Source of the DNA: Gamarada debralockiae | Lineage: Eukaryota; Ascomycota; Leotiomycetes; Helotiales; Hyphodiscaceae | Reading direction: 5' to 3' | Assembly (NCBI GenBank): GCA_002803225.1 | Contig: NXFV01001133.1 | Coordinates: forward strand, 1-64,000 | Length of the DNA: 64,000 nucleotides | Part shown: piece after piece, positions 35,680 to 47,790 of the stretch | Layout of the letters: every line of letters begins with the position of its first letter | How positions within the stretch are numbered: position 1 is the stretch's first letter | The notes under the pieces: model-generated | Told to the model about the DNA's origin: nothing | What the model saw: only the letters and a program-made list of their open reading frames with translations | The model's database searches: none | Program-made: the position numbers and the translations under genes

Positions 35680-36092
35680 AGATACCAAAAGACACACCAG
35701 AAAGGCGTTGGGGAGTTGTACAAATACTGCATATCAGATTCCACTACTACAAAGAAGTTCGGAGGACATAGAGCGCACATAGCTATGATTCTGGGAGTCC
35801 TCGTGAGAGCTTGGGTGTATGGTTGGAAGCCCGACAGGTGTAGATGAATGTGAGGAAATGTATCAAAATACACCCAAAAACTCCAAAATCAAGACTCTGC
35901 AAACCTCCAAATCGCCCTGATACTTGCTTGATAGGCCAGCTCAAATTTCCGTACTTGATTTCTTTGCTGCAGAATTATGGCGTTTTATTCCGCTATTCTG
36001 AGCTTGAAGACGCTAGTACAAATTTTTGCATGGATCAATGGCTTGTGCATCGAAATATTTTGCGACTCTGGCCGACCACGAGAGCATCCAAA
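35680..36092. other. Short intergenic between MIM1 and OXA1
   Basis: 413 bp, 3' flank of one gene and 5' flank of the next, both on the plus strand. Nothing else seen. Confidence 0.5.
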
Positions 36093-37671
36093 ATGATTCC
36101 CAGCAGAGGCCTCCGATGGTCAAGCCAGGCCATTGGAATTGGTCGACGGCGTCTGGAAGCTTTCTCTACTAGACAGGTACACACAACAATATCCCAGCTG
36201 TCCAGACAATTATTGACACCTCTAGTTCTCTTCTTCTGTGCAAAATGCTCCCATTAGATCCAATCCACTCCTTTCCAAGAACAGCGCGTCGATTGTACGA
36301 ACGAATGCGAGATCTCAATTCTCTAAAACAAATACTTTAATACGAAATGGCGCCGGAATCCGCTTTGCTTCTACGAGTCCAACGACCATTGCTTCCGCAG
36401 CAGCTACAACCAACCCCACCAGCGCCGTGAGCTCCTCAGCAGCTTCTGCCCCAGAAGTCACGACTTCCACCCTCGACAATGCCATAGATTTTACCTCCGA
36501 TTCTCTATACAACATCCCTGAACACATCGGATACCTCAAGTCACTAGGTTTAGACTATGGATGGGGACCAACCTCTGGGATGGAATGGCTTTTGGAGCAC
36601 GTCCACATCTTCGCAGGCACACCGTGGTGGATATCAATCGGTCTGACAGCGATTCTCGTGCGAGCGATACTATTCAAGCCCTATATCGATGCAGCGGACA
36701 ACGCCTCAAAGATGCAAGCCATTAAACACATTACCCAACCGCTGCAGCAGAAGATGTCCGCTGCGGCCAGGGAAGGAGAAACCATGGTAGTCCAACAGGT
36801 CAGACAGGAGATGCTGATGATCAACAAACGAGCAGGGATCAAGTTGTGGAAGAGTTTCGTGCCTGCGATTCAGATGTTTACTGGCTATGGAACTTTCATG
36901 ATATTGAGAGGAATGGCACGATTACCGGTCCCGGGCCTGGAGCATGGTGGTGTATTGTGGTTTCATAATCTTGCGATACCGGATCCGTTCTTCATCCTCC
37001 CCTTGGCCACGGCGGGAATTCTGCACTGGGTTCTAAGAGTACGTCCTCTCCTCTCTCGCCCGCCTCCTTAGTCTGCAGCTAACAGACCACAGCGTGGAGG
37101 CGAAACAGGATCATCAAACCTCTCCCCCGAAGCCATGAAGCTGATGATGTACGGCCTCCCCGCCATAACCGTCCTCTTCACATGGTGGCTTCCCGCCGCT
37201 CTTCAATTCTCCTTCTTCGTCTCCGGTCTCCTCTCATTCGGCCAAGCCTCGCTCTTCAAAATGCCTGCTTTCCGGCGCTACTTCAACATGCACCCCTTGC
37301 CGGAATCTCCCGTCACCTCTCCAACCACACCAGAAGGCAAACCTCCCTCCCCTTACAAAGGCACGATGAAAGTCCGCGCCCCGTTGTCGCAAGCGGAGCT
37401 CAATAGCGCGTTCCAGCAGAGTAGGAAGCAGAGTATGTTGGAGAAGGCGAAAAACCAGGTGTTGGAGAGTACGAAGGAGATTAGAACTGCGGCTGGGACT
37501 ATGGCGGGCAAAACACGAGAGAATCTCAAGGGACGTGAGCAGAAGAATGAGAAGAAGAATAGGGAAGAGTATGAGAAGAGGAGGCAGGCGGAGATTAAGG
37601 CTGAGATTGAGGAGAGGAAGAGGGAGAGGTTTGCGGCGAGGATGGAGAAGAGGGCGAGGCAGGAAGAATAA
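36093..37671 (+). CDS. oxa1: Mitochondrial inner-membrane insertase Oxa1, 491 aa
   Basis: Exons 36093-36176, 36226-37038, 37093-37671. The N-terminus is a basic, Arg/Ser-rich presequence (MIPSRGLRWSSQ, RRRLEAFSTRQFSSS). The YidC/Oxa1 core follows: WLLEHVHIFAGTPWWISIGLTA for helix 1, then LVRAILFKPYIDAADNASKM, QEMLMINKRAGIKLWKSFVP, IQMFTGYGTFMILRGMARLP, ATAGILHWVL and a last pair around MKLMMYGLPAITVLFTWWLP. The C-terminal ~110 residues are charged (KNREEYEKRRQAEIKAEI), fitting the matrix coiled coil that binds mitoribosomes. Oxa1 inserts mitochondrially encoded and some imported proteins into the inner membrane. All three exons splice in frame. Confidence 0.93.
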
Positions 37672-40600
37672 TTGTGTTGTGGTATGTGATTGGGTTCAAT
37701 GTATGAATATGCAGCTGTTGGGAAGGGTATGATAAGGGCTGTATTGTATGTATAGAATCGCTCAACTGAACCAGCTCATCCACTTCACAGCTCCCCACAT
37801 ACTACTCAAAAGCAGCCTTCCTCGCAGAATTTTGTTGGGCAACACTGAACTCGACGAAATGGGAATGGACGTCCGCATGTCACCTTAAGTTCCCACGCCT
37901 CACAGGGAGATGTCCACTGTCATCGTCCATGATAGAGGTTCCTTACGAAGTTATGTACTTAGGCAAAGGAGCTCCCGTGGAAGGACGACCGCTTTCGTTG
38001 AAGAGATTTTCGTTGTCGACAGCCCCCTCGTCGTCGTTTGCCTTCTCATTGTCGAGATCATTCTCCTTGTCGACTCCTGTCCTTACTAAACACAGCCATA
38101 TTTAACTACAGCAGCTAACTTGTAACAATGAATATTGTGATTCAGAGCCACATGTACGCAACCAGGCCGTCATTGTTCAAACCAAAGACGTTCCCCGCTC
38201 GTCACGTCAGGAATGGGCAAGAGCGCCAATGTTGATTGCTGAGAGGCCCAGAGGGCTTGCGGACTGCGTTAAGTACCTCCCCACCCCCCTCCTTCTGGTC
38301 AGGATGTCCATAGCCCCTGGTTGTTCACAGACAACGAGACATTTCAAACGTCCTATTATGATTTATTGATTGGCTTTGAAGAAATGAAATTGGTAATGAA
38401 TAACAGGATTATGTCTTGATGAGAGAAGTGCTTGTAGGACTGTCCAAATCAATCGTTCAGGGATTTTGAAGCAATGCTTACCCAAGTGCTGAGATGCACT
38501 CATTACATCAATTACCACTAACGAGAGCCCTAGTATACAGTTCAAGAGAAGACAGAGCGGCTCACATTGGACTGAAAGCTTTTCCTGCTTTCTTCTAGGG
38601 TAGCAAAAAGTAAAACAACACATCGCAGAGTCAGATTCAGAATATTTAAGCATTGCCCACGTTGTAGCACATCGATCTCCCGCTGAAGGATGACGACTGT
38701 TGTCGAAAGACTTCTCGTTGTCGACAATATTACTATGGTCGAGATTCAGAATGAGGAAGATATCTAAGGAGTAGGATGCACACGTGGACCAGACCTAGCC
38801 AAACTTGGTCTGTTTCACTGCTGCCCAAGACAGCGAGTAGCTGCCGCTTGTCTTCAAGACTCCTGCAAAGAGGAGAGTTCTCGCTCTCTCAACAGTTGAA
38901 TGGCTCAAAGCATTTGAGGAACTGCGCTATCTAACCTCCTCTGGGTTCGCAAAGAAAGATTTGGCATAGGATGGAATGTTGAAAATAAACGGGACATCTT
39001 CAAACATCTCATCTCGAATAATCTCAAGAACCGAAATTTGAATGACGTTAAAGATGAGGATCAACAGCCTCGTCACCTTAAATAGAGATGATGGAGAGTT
39101 CGAAACAAAGCTTGGCCGGAGATCATCCTTATTACTTTAATGTCGAGGGTTGGAGTCGTTGGACCTCGGAACCCAATAATTCGTTTTGGGCTCGTGAAGA
39201 CAAAGCTTCTGAAAACATGTCACCGACCTTCTCGAAGAAGCCAAATAAACTTGCATTAATACAAATCATGTTGCAGAAACAGAGAAACCTTAAACAACAA
39301 CCCGAATCGGGAAATCACTGAACAGGTAGATCAAGCGCCAGAGGTTTTAGATCTTGGGGTTCGTCTTTATCTCGACTGCCCATCCGCTTTGCAGGAACCC
39401 ATTGTGGAAATCACGGGGAGTTTAAGGGTAAAGTATGGCATTGCGACGAGTGGCTGACTCGTTGATAAGCATTCAAACAGAGGCTGGTTTTGGACTGCGC
39501 TTCATACCCGAGTACAACACCCTTGGATTACTAAGAAATACATTTTTGCGGGGAAAACACCGCAATTGATATTTAAAGTCCCAAGAAATAATTCATCTCA
39601 TCTCACCCCAAAGTTCTCATCCCATCTCCTCGATCCTTTCTCCAAGTGTTTGAAATAGAAAGATCCAGCATCCCTGCAATCGCCACTCGGCTCCATCCGA
39701 ACTTAGAAATGCGGCATCTGATTGGCAGGCCTTGACGACATCTTCACGTTTCACATACACGCCCCAACCACCCCTATCTGAAGATCCTGTGGAGTCGTCC
39801 ATTTCCCTTCAAACAGAACCTAAAAACGCAGAGATAAATTGGAAGTGTGATGGGAAGGCAAGATGCAGCGCTTACGGCTGCACACAAGCTCTTAGGTGAG
39901 ATCGGACGAAATCCTCAATGGGGGAGATAGGGAGAGGGAGAGAAAATTTGCCCAGTAAGGAAAGCATGCCTCTATCGTGAGATAACCACTCGCACGACAT
40001 ACGTCACTTACCCCTGGCCCCCTGGATGCCATCAGACGATCGCCTGTCTCAGCATCCCCAGGGCCATCCAGTGAAAGGGCAGCAATCAGGATCATGCCTT
40101 GACCCTTATGCGCGTCTCTAATCTGCGCATTCCTGCCCGCCATTTGCCGGCCCAGGATCTCCCTCCAAAGAAGACGGTTTTGGCAGGTACTAACAGTCCT
40201 TCACTCGCTTGTTCGTTCGTTCGACATCGTGACCTTCTTTCTCTTCCTCCTCTTTCTCTTTCTTGGGAAACCAACCTCGTCGTGGCACAGAACGCTGGGC
40301 TGTACATTCTTTTTGAACATACTTACACTCTTTTGATTCACATCTATCGTGGCTAGGCACACAGTTTTGTTTGAACCTTCATTCTTTTGCGCATAACGTT
40401 TTACGTTCCTTTTGCATCGAGGTTGGATTGATTTGAGAGCTGGAAAAGTTGCATGGTTTTGTCGCCCACAGAAAGGAAACTCATCCACGATCGCAAACGT
40501 ATTCTTCGCACTCGCGCTTTACGATACGAAATTGGAGGACTGTTACTGAGGATTGAAAAGCTTTTGAGAAGTGTATTCGGGAAGTGGAGAGTGCAGAAAA

Positions 40601-40965
40601 GAGGAGCTTGGAAGGGAATTGATTGTTAGGAAGACTGAGGGAGGATTTGCCCAGGATACCACGACGACTTCAAATCAGAACGACGCGGTTCAAAGGCAGT
40701 GAGAGAATTTGAGTGAGGCGAATTATTCCAGCCGACAGAGTGAATATTGGTGTCGGGCAGAGTTCGACCTCATCTTGTCAAAAACACAAGCGATTTTTCA
40801 ATCTGAACTTCAAAATCAAAAACCAATCGGCCACGTTAGTATCACGACCACGACGTTTGATTATCTCTTCTGCATAAAGGGAAATATCAATTAGGACCTC
40901 CTGATTCGATTGCGATTATTCTTGCGACTGTACACCGACGTTGTCACCGCCGGTCGTCCATCAAA
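37672..40965. other. 3.3-kb interval without a confident gene
   Basis: Two segments near 37968-38022 and 38677-38726 are related (about three quarters identical, ending cgttgtcgac). On the minus strand, 40143-40012 (MAGRNAQIRDAHKGQG..) could splice to about 39820-39760, giving a ~66-residue product, but this is weak. The final ~500 bp is the upstream region of the DUF1996 gene. Confidence 0.4.
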
Positions 40966-42804
40966 ATGCGGTTCACCACTTCAGCAACTGCCGTAAAGGC
41001 GCTCACCCTCTTCTTCGCCGTTGGGTCTGTTGATGCTTTCTGGCGAATGCCTTGTCGTTCTCGCTCTGGAATGGCTCGGGTTGATCCTCTGGTTTCATAT
41101 GGTACTGTCTCTGAGCATGTTCACGCGATTCATGGTTCTTCCGGTATGTTTACTCCTCCCACTGCAATCTACGGATCACACACAATTCTACTCGTTTCCT
41201 CTTGATTGAGGCGACTTCATATTACTCGAAGGTGAAGATGTCCTAATCACTGTGGTCAATATAGGTTTCTCTGAGAGCACTGGTTACGATGCATTGATGG
41301 CTGGCGAGTGTACTTCTTGTGAGGTCTCCCAGGATCGCTCGGCTTACTGGACACCGGCTTTGTACTTCCGACATGCTGCTACTGGAGAGTATGAGCTTGT
41401 TGAGCAGGTTGGCGGTATGCTTGCGTAAGTCTTCCAGCTTATTTATTTACTTCTCATGTCACGTGCGTTGGAAATTATTACCTCCCAGGAGACTCTCCCA
41501 AGTGTAGTTGGGAGTAAAGATGGGAGTCGGAACTCGAGATATTGTGGTCTCAATTACCAACGTCGCAATCCCGTTTCGCCTCTTTGCCAGACCTACAAGT
41601 TCAATTTGAGAAGTCACACTAACCCCGCAACTAGATACTACCTCTTGTACCCCAATGCCGGCAACACCTCCCTCTCCGCTTTCCCCAAGGGCTTCCAGAT
41701 GATCGCAGGTGATACCAATCAGCGCAACTTCAGCTATCCCGTCCCCGATCTCCCAAAGTCTGACTGGACTGGAAACATGACAGATCAAGCCTTCCTTCGT
41801 CAAGCCGCTCTGGGTTTCAACTGCCTCAACTACGCCATCGCCCCCGAGGGCTCACTCTATCGCCACTTCCTTCCCGATAAGGCCTATCTCGATGCTAACT
41901 GTCTCGATGGTGTTCGCTTCGAGCTCATGTTCCCCTCTTGCTGGAATGGTGTCGATGTCGATTCTCCCGATCACCAGAGCCACGTCGCATATCCTTCTGA
42001 GGTCATGACTGGCAACTGCCCAACCGGATTCGAGACTCGCTTGGTTTCTCTGTTCTACGAGACTATCTGGAACACCTACGAATTCAAGGGTGTTGATGGC
42101 CAATTCATGATCGCCAACGGTGACCCAACTGGTACACCCTCCCACTTCCCCCATCTCTTGACCGTCACTGACATTAACCACCAGGCTACGGATATCACGG
42201 TGATTTCATCATGGGCTGGAACGAGACATTCCTCCAAGACGCCGTAAACCAATGCACCAACCCCTCCGGCCAAATCACCGACTGCCCGCTCTTCGACATC
42301 CAAGACGCCTCAGTCTATGGGAACTGCAACTTCACCGTCCCCTCTGCCCTCGTGAACGAGAACGTCGTTGGTCCTGTCTCTACCCTACCTGGTAACCCAG
42401 CCATCGCTTCAGGTCCCGGCTATGCTTCTGGCGCCCAAGCTGGCGGTGCTGGTTCCGTTCCTGCTCCTACATCCGCTGCTGCAAATCCAGTCCCGACCCT
42501 GTCTCATTCGGATGGTGTCACCCTCGCGAGCTCCGATACGTATATACCTGGTGCAGTTTTCGCGGCTGTTACTACATCCTCGGGTGGTTACTATGGTGCG
42601 GCGGCTTCCGTTACCTCTGCGCCTTCTCCATCGAGCGTCGATACACAATCCTACTTCTCCACTCAATACGTGACATCTGGCCAAGTCGTCGATGAAATCC
42701 TCTGGGTTGAAGAGCTTGTCACCGTTACCGCAAGCATGACAGCCACCATGACCCTACCCGCCCGGAAGAGACACCTTCACCAGCATCAACAACGTGGACA
42801 TTGA
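40966..42804 (+). CDS. Secreted DUF1996-domain protein, 484 aa
   Basis: Exons 40966-41143, 41265-41424, 41635-42131, 42185-42804. A signal peptide (ALTLFFAVGSVDA) precedes FWRMPC. The hallmark DUF1996 start RVDPLVSYGTVSEHVHAIHGSSGF crosses the first splice. Further family blocks are SCEVSQDRSAYWTPALYF, NFSYPVPDLPKSDW, NYAIAPEGSLYRHFLPDK, LDGVRFELMFPSCWNGVDVDSPDHQSHVAYPS, GNCPTGFETRLVSLFYETIW and GYHGDFIMGWN. After the domain (~residue 370) comes a Ser/Thr/Gly-rich tail likely to be O-glycosylated, without a WSC domain. DUF1996 proteins are extracellular and common in fungi; the biochemical function is not established as far as I know. Intron 2 (210 nt) is long for this window. Confidence 0.9.
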
Positions 42805-43355
42805 TTCGTTGGCGGGGCTTAAGTGATTGAGCTAAACATTCTGCCACAAAGTTTTGTAGATATCATTGGGCATATCGGCGTTTTTTTGATTTTTAATTCA
42901 CACATGATGGAGATGGAAAACCCATATTTGAAATGAGAGGATCTGGTATCTGAATCGTTCAATTGAGGTGGAAGAAAGGTTGAAGAAGCACGGATGCATA
43001 GGAAAACTGCAATAGCGAATGGAAAGGTTACATCAGATTTGGAGTGTTGATTTTAAGTTCGTGAGTGGTGAGTGATTGAGATGTTTGCCCCAGAAGTCTG
43101 GATTTCTGCTCTTTTTATTCTTCTTTTCGAATCAACGAATGAAGTTGGATTAATTGCGACGCCATACGAAGGTACTGAAACGAAAGAGCTCTGCTCAGAG
43201 ACTTGGCATAGTAACCTACGGTAGTTGACCGCCATCATTTCTTGAGCTTATAAATCATTTCATTCATTCATCTTATTACAAAAATTGTAGCCCGATATCG
43301 TCAGTCATAAGATTAAGTCTCGCTGGGTAGTGACCGCGCCTCCAAATCAGCAGGT
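42805..43355. other. Convergent 3' flanks
   Basis: 551 bp between the ends of the plus-strand DUF1996 gene and the minus-strand small gene. Contains gagtgattgag (43066) and aagtgattgag (42818) motifs seen elsewhere near gene ends. No gene. Confidence 0.45.
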
Positions 43356-43706
43356 TCACCCCTCGATGTCCTTCTCCAATGTCTCCGCCTTTCCCTTCAA
43401 TTCCGCCATATGTTTTTGTTGTTCCCTTGTCGTGCTGCCTCCTTGAGATAGTCGCTCGGATACGGTGGGCTCGGAGTAGAGATATGCAGCCAGCATGGAC
43501 GGCTGAGACTCGGTCGTGTGGTTTCCGCCTGTATTCCTCTTCCTGAATCGTTTTCAGCATCAACTTTATTTATCTGGACAGAGGGTTGTTAACTCGCAAG
43601 TGTATCTATCTATGAAAGGAGCTGAAACATACATGCTGTTCCCATGTCCCTTGGGTAGACGGGAACCTTGAGGAGGAGGAGTGTCACGTGATGAAGAAGT
43701 CTCCAT
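43356..43706 (-). CDS. Small conserved-looking protein, 86 aa, function unknown
   Basis: Two exons on the minus strand, 43706-43633 and 43542-43356, with a 90-nt intron. The product starts METSSSRDTPPPQGSRLPKG, crosses the splice at GNSMKRNTGGN, continues SMLAAYLYSEPTVSERLSQG and ends in a helical, charged tail (EQQKHMAELKGKAETLEK). It has no signal peptide, membrane span or cysteines. The second exon is open in the chosen frame only when joined by this intron, which supports the model. I do not recognise the family. The C-terminal heptad-like helix could be a short coiled coil. Confidence 0.55.
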
Positions 43707-44380
43707 GGAACTTAATAGGTCAGCGAGTCAGCCACACTTTTTAGTAGACTTCTCACAAAGCTCAGATCAAATTCTGTTTCAAGAATCGCTTCGAGTTAAA
43801 AATCTATAGCCAGTCGATACGGGCAGACTCCTGATTCGTGTTTCAAGAGCCGCTCAAAATCCAAAAGCTATAGCCAGTCGATAGATGCAGATTTCAGATT
43901 CTTTCAATTGTTGTGCAGTATCTGGAATGCGAAGCTTCCAATGCCATGGCTTTATAATTCTTCCCATCTCTATCAGGACTACTCAGCATAGGCAATATCG
44001 TAGATATTCGAGAGAAAATGATTCTTCTCGCAAGGCAGTCTCTGTGCGATGAATTAGTATTCTCAAATCGTTGCGCTGCGAGATTTTTTGAGTTCATGAA
44101 TAAGGCTGCAGCTTTCTCATGGCCCATTCCCGCAGCCTGCTCGATTATGGCGCGGCGGCAAAGGATTGCGCAACAATCTCGCAGCTGTGAGATTGTCAAA
44201 CAAATTTGACACGTCCTATGTCTAGCTTAGCGCTCTCGCTTCGATTTCTTGCTGCTCTTTTCTAGCTATGATTTTGCCTTGAATTGAAAAACAGTTTTAA
44301 GGTTAGACTTCTCCGCAACTCCACTTACTTTGTTGACAAGTAAAGCAATCTTTAGAAATATAATTCGTCCAGGTCACGCG
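43707..44380. other. Divergent upstream region with a 62-nt imperfect duplication
   Basis: The spacer separates the head-to-head starts at 43706 (minus) and 44381 (plus). It holds the duplication at 43776-43902 and a CACGTGATG box just inside the small gene. A minus-strand frame at 43894-44199 has no supporting motif. Confidence 0.45.
43776..43902. repeat. Imperfect tandem duplication, ~62-nt unit, two copies
   Basis: Unit 1 (43776-43835) and unit 2 (43840-43902) both run GTTTCAAGARYCGCT, then a variable part, then CTATAGCCAGTCGATA, GCAGA and GATTC. They lie in the upstream region shared by two genes. Confidence 0.6.
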
Positions 44381-47300
44381 ATGGCTAGCCTTGTTGAGCA
44401 CCCTCGACAAACCCCTCACAAATTCACTCCCAGTATACCAAAAAGCCACCGCAGTATACGAAGCAAAAAGTACTACCGATCAAGTCCAGTGACACCCCAA
44501 ACGGTAGCACACTACCCCACAACAACACAATATGCACCAATCTCTTCCGTCTCTGCGCCTTTGACTCCCTCAATGTCAAGCCACTCCTACGCTTCCTCCA
44601 CCATGCCCAAACCGAATCACTCCGCTCCCAGGTTACCTGCCTATGCCATGGGTGGGACGACCCAACACCCTCTCTTCTCCGCGCCATACGCACCGCCACC
44701 ACCATCCTTACCCTTATCTTCCATCCGCTCCTCAAGCGGGGCTTGGAACCCAACCGACGATCAAACACTTATGGTAGCACGCGCTCAAGGTATGAACTGG
44801 GCACCAATCCAACAAACTTATTTTCCCTCAAAAACGCCAAATGCATGTCGTAAACGACATGAGAGACTTGTGGAGAGGCGCAAAGCAGATGACTGGGATG
44901 GACTGAAACAGGAGAAACTTGCAAAGAATTACATGGGGATGCGGAGGGAGATATGGAGTGGATTAGCTGCTCTGACAGGTGAAAAATGGAATGTTGTTGA
45001 GCAAAAGGTTCGCTCTTGCGTAGTCTTTTTTCTCCCATTCCCCAATATGCGAATATCTGAACTGATTGTATATTTTTGACTTAACAGTGCATGTCCCAAG
45101 GCCTCCAAAATCTGCAACAAGCAGCTCGTTCCTGCTCGCGCCGCGAACGCATACTTGAGACGACCACCTCCCAAAACCTCAGTGGGTACGACCAACATCA
45201 CACTGGTGACAGCGGAATCGGTATCGATGATCTAGAAGCCGAGTATGACGGTGATGGTGCAATCAAGCGCAGAGACCTCCCGATTCCGGACGGTTGTGAC
45301 ACCGATAGTGCGTATGGCGGTTCTCGTGGACAGCATGATAGCCAAAGGCTGATCGACATGGATATGGGGGTTGATGCGATCATTAATCGATCTGATAGTA
45401 GGCTTCACAATGCACGCCAGGGCTTGCCAAACATCGACATGAAGATCAATACTATCAATCAGCGTGTTAACGACACTTACCATATCGAAGTAGCGACAGA
45501 GAGTCGAACAGATGAAGCAGCTTGTGTGCAGCCCGTTTCGGATCTGAACCTCACGGCACAAAGTGGTACAAACTCTAGCAAGGACGAACGAGACGGGAGT
45601 CAAGAACTTAAGCTCCCAGCTTTGGAAGGATATTCTGATATGGATGAAAACACTGCAGAAACTGCAGAAGATTTCTGTCACAAGCTGGCACCCGATCGAG
45701 GTAGCTCAGCGCAGGGAGATGCAGGTAACGAGCAACCTAGGACCCCGAGAGGACAATCAAAGGCCTCAGAAGGTGACGGCGCTTCAGTTGATAGGAGTTT
45801 GGGGAACAGTTATCTCGACGACCAAAGTGACTGCAGCTATGAACTGGCTACGGACATTTCCGGGCAACATTCTATGTTGCTAGCATTGACTAGTTTGCTG
45901 CGCCGTTGGCTGCTCTCCCGGCTGATGAAAGAATTCTACAAGAATTTCAGCGAAGGAAAGGTGGAATCGGCTACCATATGCGCTACAAACACTGCTACGG
46001 TGAACAACTCTTCAGGAGGGCAATCAACTATGAAAACCTCAACAAATGACTCGCCAAAATCGACTTCCGAAACAGGCACCAGTCAGCCGGCAACAGTAAG
46101 CCGTTCCAATGGGAGCCCTGAAAGCCAAAAACGGGGGGCTCACGAAGATCCTGATGACGAACAAGACGACAAAAGAAACAGAAAAAGGCAGCGAAAAGAT
46201 CCGCCAAAGCCTCACGGATCCATAACAAGCCGTCGGAAACTTCCATGCCCGTATCACAAACATGATCCCAAATGCTTCGGACTAAATTCTGGAGTTGACA
46301 TCTGTGGGCGGGATTGGCCAGACATAGCGAAACTCAAGTAAGTTTACCTACTTCCCTGTGCGTATGGTCCTGAATGGAAGTTAAGTCAGTATAGAGAGCA
46401 CTTGTATCGAAAGCACTACACTGAATTTCAGTGCCAGAGGTGCAAGACGGATCTCCGCTCAAGATTTGAGCTTGACAGACACGCAGAGTCACCCACTGCT
46501 TGCTATCCTCGCGTACGACAACTGAAGGACGGTTTTACATTTGAGACCTACATGGCTTTACACAGCAAGAAGAAGTCGTTTCAAGGACAAGACGAGGACG
46601 ACAGGTGGAGGGAGATATATTTGCTCCTCTTTCCGTCCGCGGCATCTATTCCAGAACCCCGTAATTATCCATTCCCATGCTTCAGTTATAGCAGTACAGA
46701 GACTAATTTGGCTTTAGTGGGGGAACTAGATACCACATACCTTGTGGATCCGCCGTCATTCAAGGAGAAAATGTCATTGAAAGACTTTGAGGATTTTGCA
46801 TTACCGCAAGAATTCAGGAGACGAGCAACGGCCTTTGTGAATAACAAAATAGCACCACTTGAGATGGAACTTTTCGATCGAGTCCCAAGCATGATCCAAG
46901 AATCACAGGAAACAATCATAGAAAAGTATCAACAATTAGTCGACATTTCTTCGTCGGACTGCAATACGATGCAAGACCCAATGATCACGCAATGTTCTCC
47001 ATCGGGAGTGGGTAATTTACTTCCAACAATCTCGGGAATGCAGAACACGATAGAAGGTACCTGCACCAACAATCTGATGGATATGCAATGGACACTACCG
47101 GACCAATTTGGCTTCGATCCGTTTGTCGACTTTTCGAGTTCACCGAGTACAAACCATCAGCTGGCAAACGGGAACTGCCCATCAGATTCTGGGTTTACGA
47201 GCAGTTGGTCTTGCTCATGCGTTGGTGTTTGTATTTGCCAAACGATGGATCGCCAACCAAGGACCCCTCAGTCGAATCAACCTGCAGAAGGTTCCTACAA

Positions 47301-47415
47301 GACCAAGGACTCTAATAATATTATAAACATCATGCAGGGCATGCTTAGGAGTATCTCAGCAATAGAGAGAAGGCTGCAAATCACAGATTCAATTGGTGCT
47401 AAAGTCAAAACATAA
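44381..47415 (+). CDS. Myb-type plus C2H2-like composite regulator, 968 aa
   Basis: Exons 44381-45007, 45088-46337, 46386-47415. Residues ~127-240 form a fungal Myb-like module (WNPTDDQTLMVARAQGMNW, IQQTYFPSKTPNACRKRHER, KADDWDGLKQEKL, GEKWNVVEQKCMSQGLQNLQ). After ~360 polar residues (GDSGIGIDD, DSAYGGS, RNRKRQRKDPP) a second module appears. It reads KLPCPYHKHDPKC..CGRDWPDIAKL, then across the splice YREHLYRKHYTEFQCQRCKTDL.SRFELDRHAES..CYPR and WREIYLLLFP. This is the Cys/His zinc-finger arrangement of fungal C2H2-like proteins often found alone. No stop separates the two in the 1250-nt central exon, so a true fusion is the simplest reading. A nuclear DNA-binding role is inferred. Confidence 0.75.
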
Positions 47416-47790
47416 TTTCGAATTACAGGTTTTTATGTGCTGAGCAGTGTAAGACTTAATATATTAATAAATTATGGCGCCGTGAAGCAAAGACGTCATG
47501 TAACCCGGTATTCTGGGCTGGCTTCCTCCGGATATGCAAGAATTGGCAGCTTGGACTAAGAAAGATATCGCAACCGGAGGGATTGAGATCAGAAGTCAGC
47601 GAAAGGAGTGGCCCAGGATACAGAGGGGCATGAGGTTCGGAAAACTTTTCACCTCTATCTGCGTCGGGAAACGCGCAGATTGGAAAAGAAATTTTTCATT
47701 CTCCTTGCGCCGGGCGTCACAGCCGAGTCGAGGAGTCCGTCGCCATAAGATTCAAAATTCTTGACGTCATCCCGATGGATTCAGAAATGG
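47416..47790. other. 3' flank, no gene
   Basis: A 76-codon frame at 47534-47764 has no motif. Otherwise nothing seen before the transposon. Confidence 0.45.

Noticed and set aside
40201..40488. 95-codon minus-strand Lys/Arg-rich frame
   Set aside because: Antisense to a pyrimidine-rich upstream region; basic composition follows from TTC/CTT runs.
43894..44199. 101-codon minus-strand frame
   Set aside because: Protein-like in places but no domain or splice partner, and it sits in the shared upstream region of two better genes.
45091..46341. Separate gene starting at an internal Met in the Myb/C2H2 central exon
   Set aside because: The TGC codon just before this Met is supplied by a good acceptor at 45087 and completes the Myb motif (EQKCMSQG), so the exon belongs to the upstream gene.
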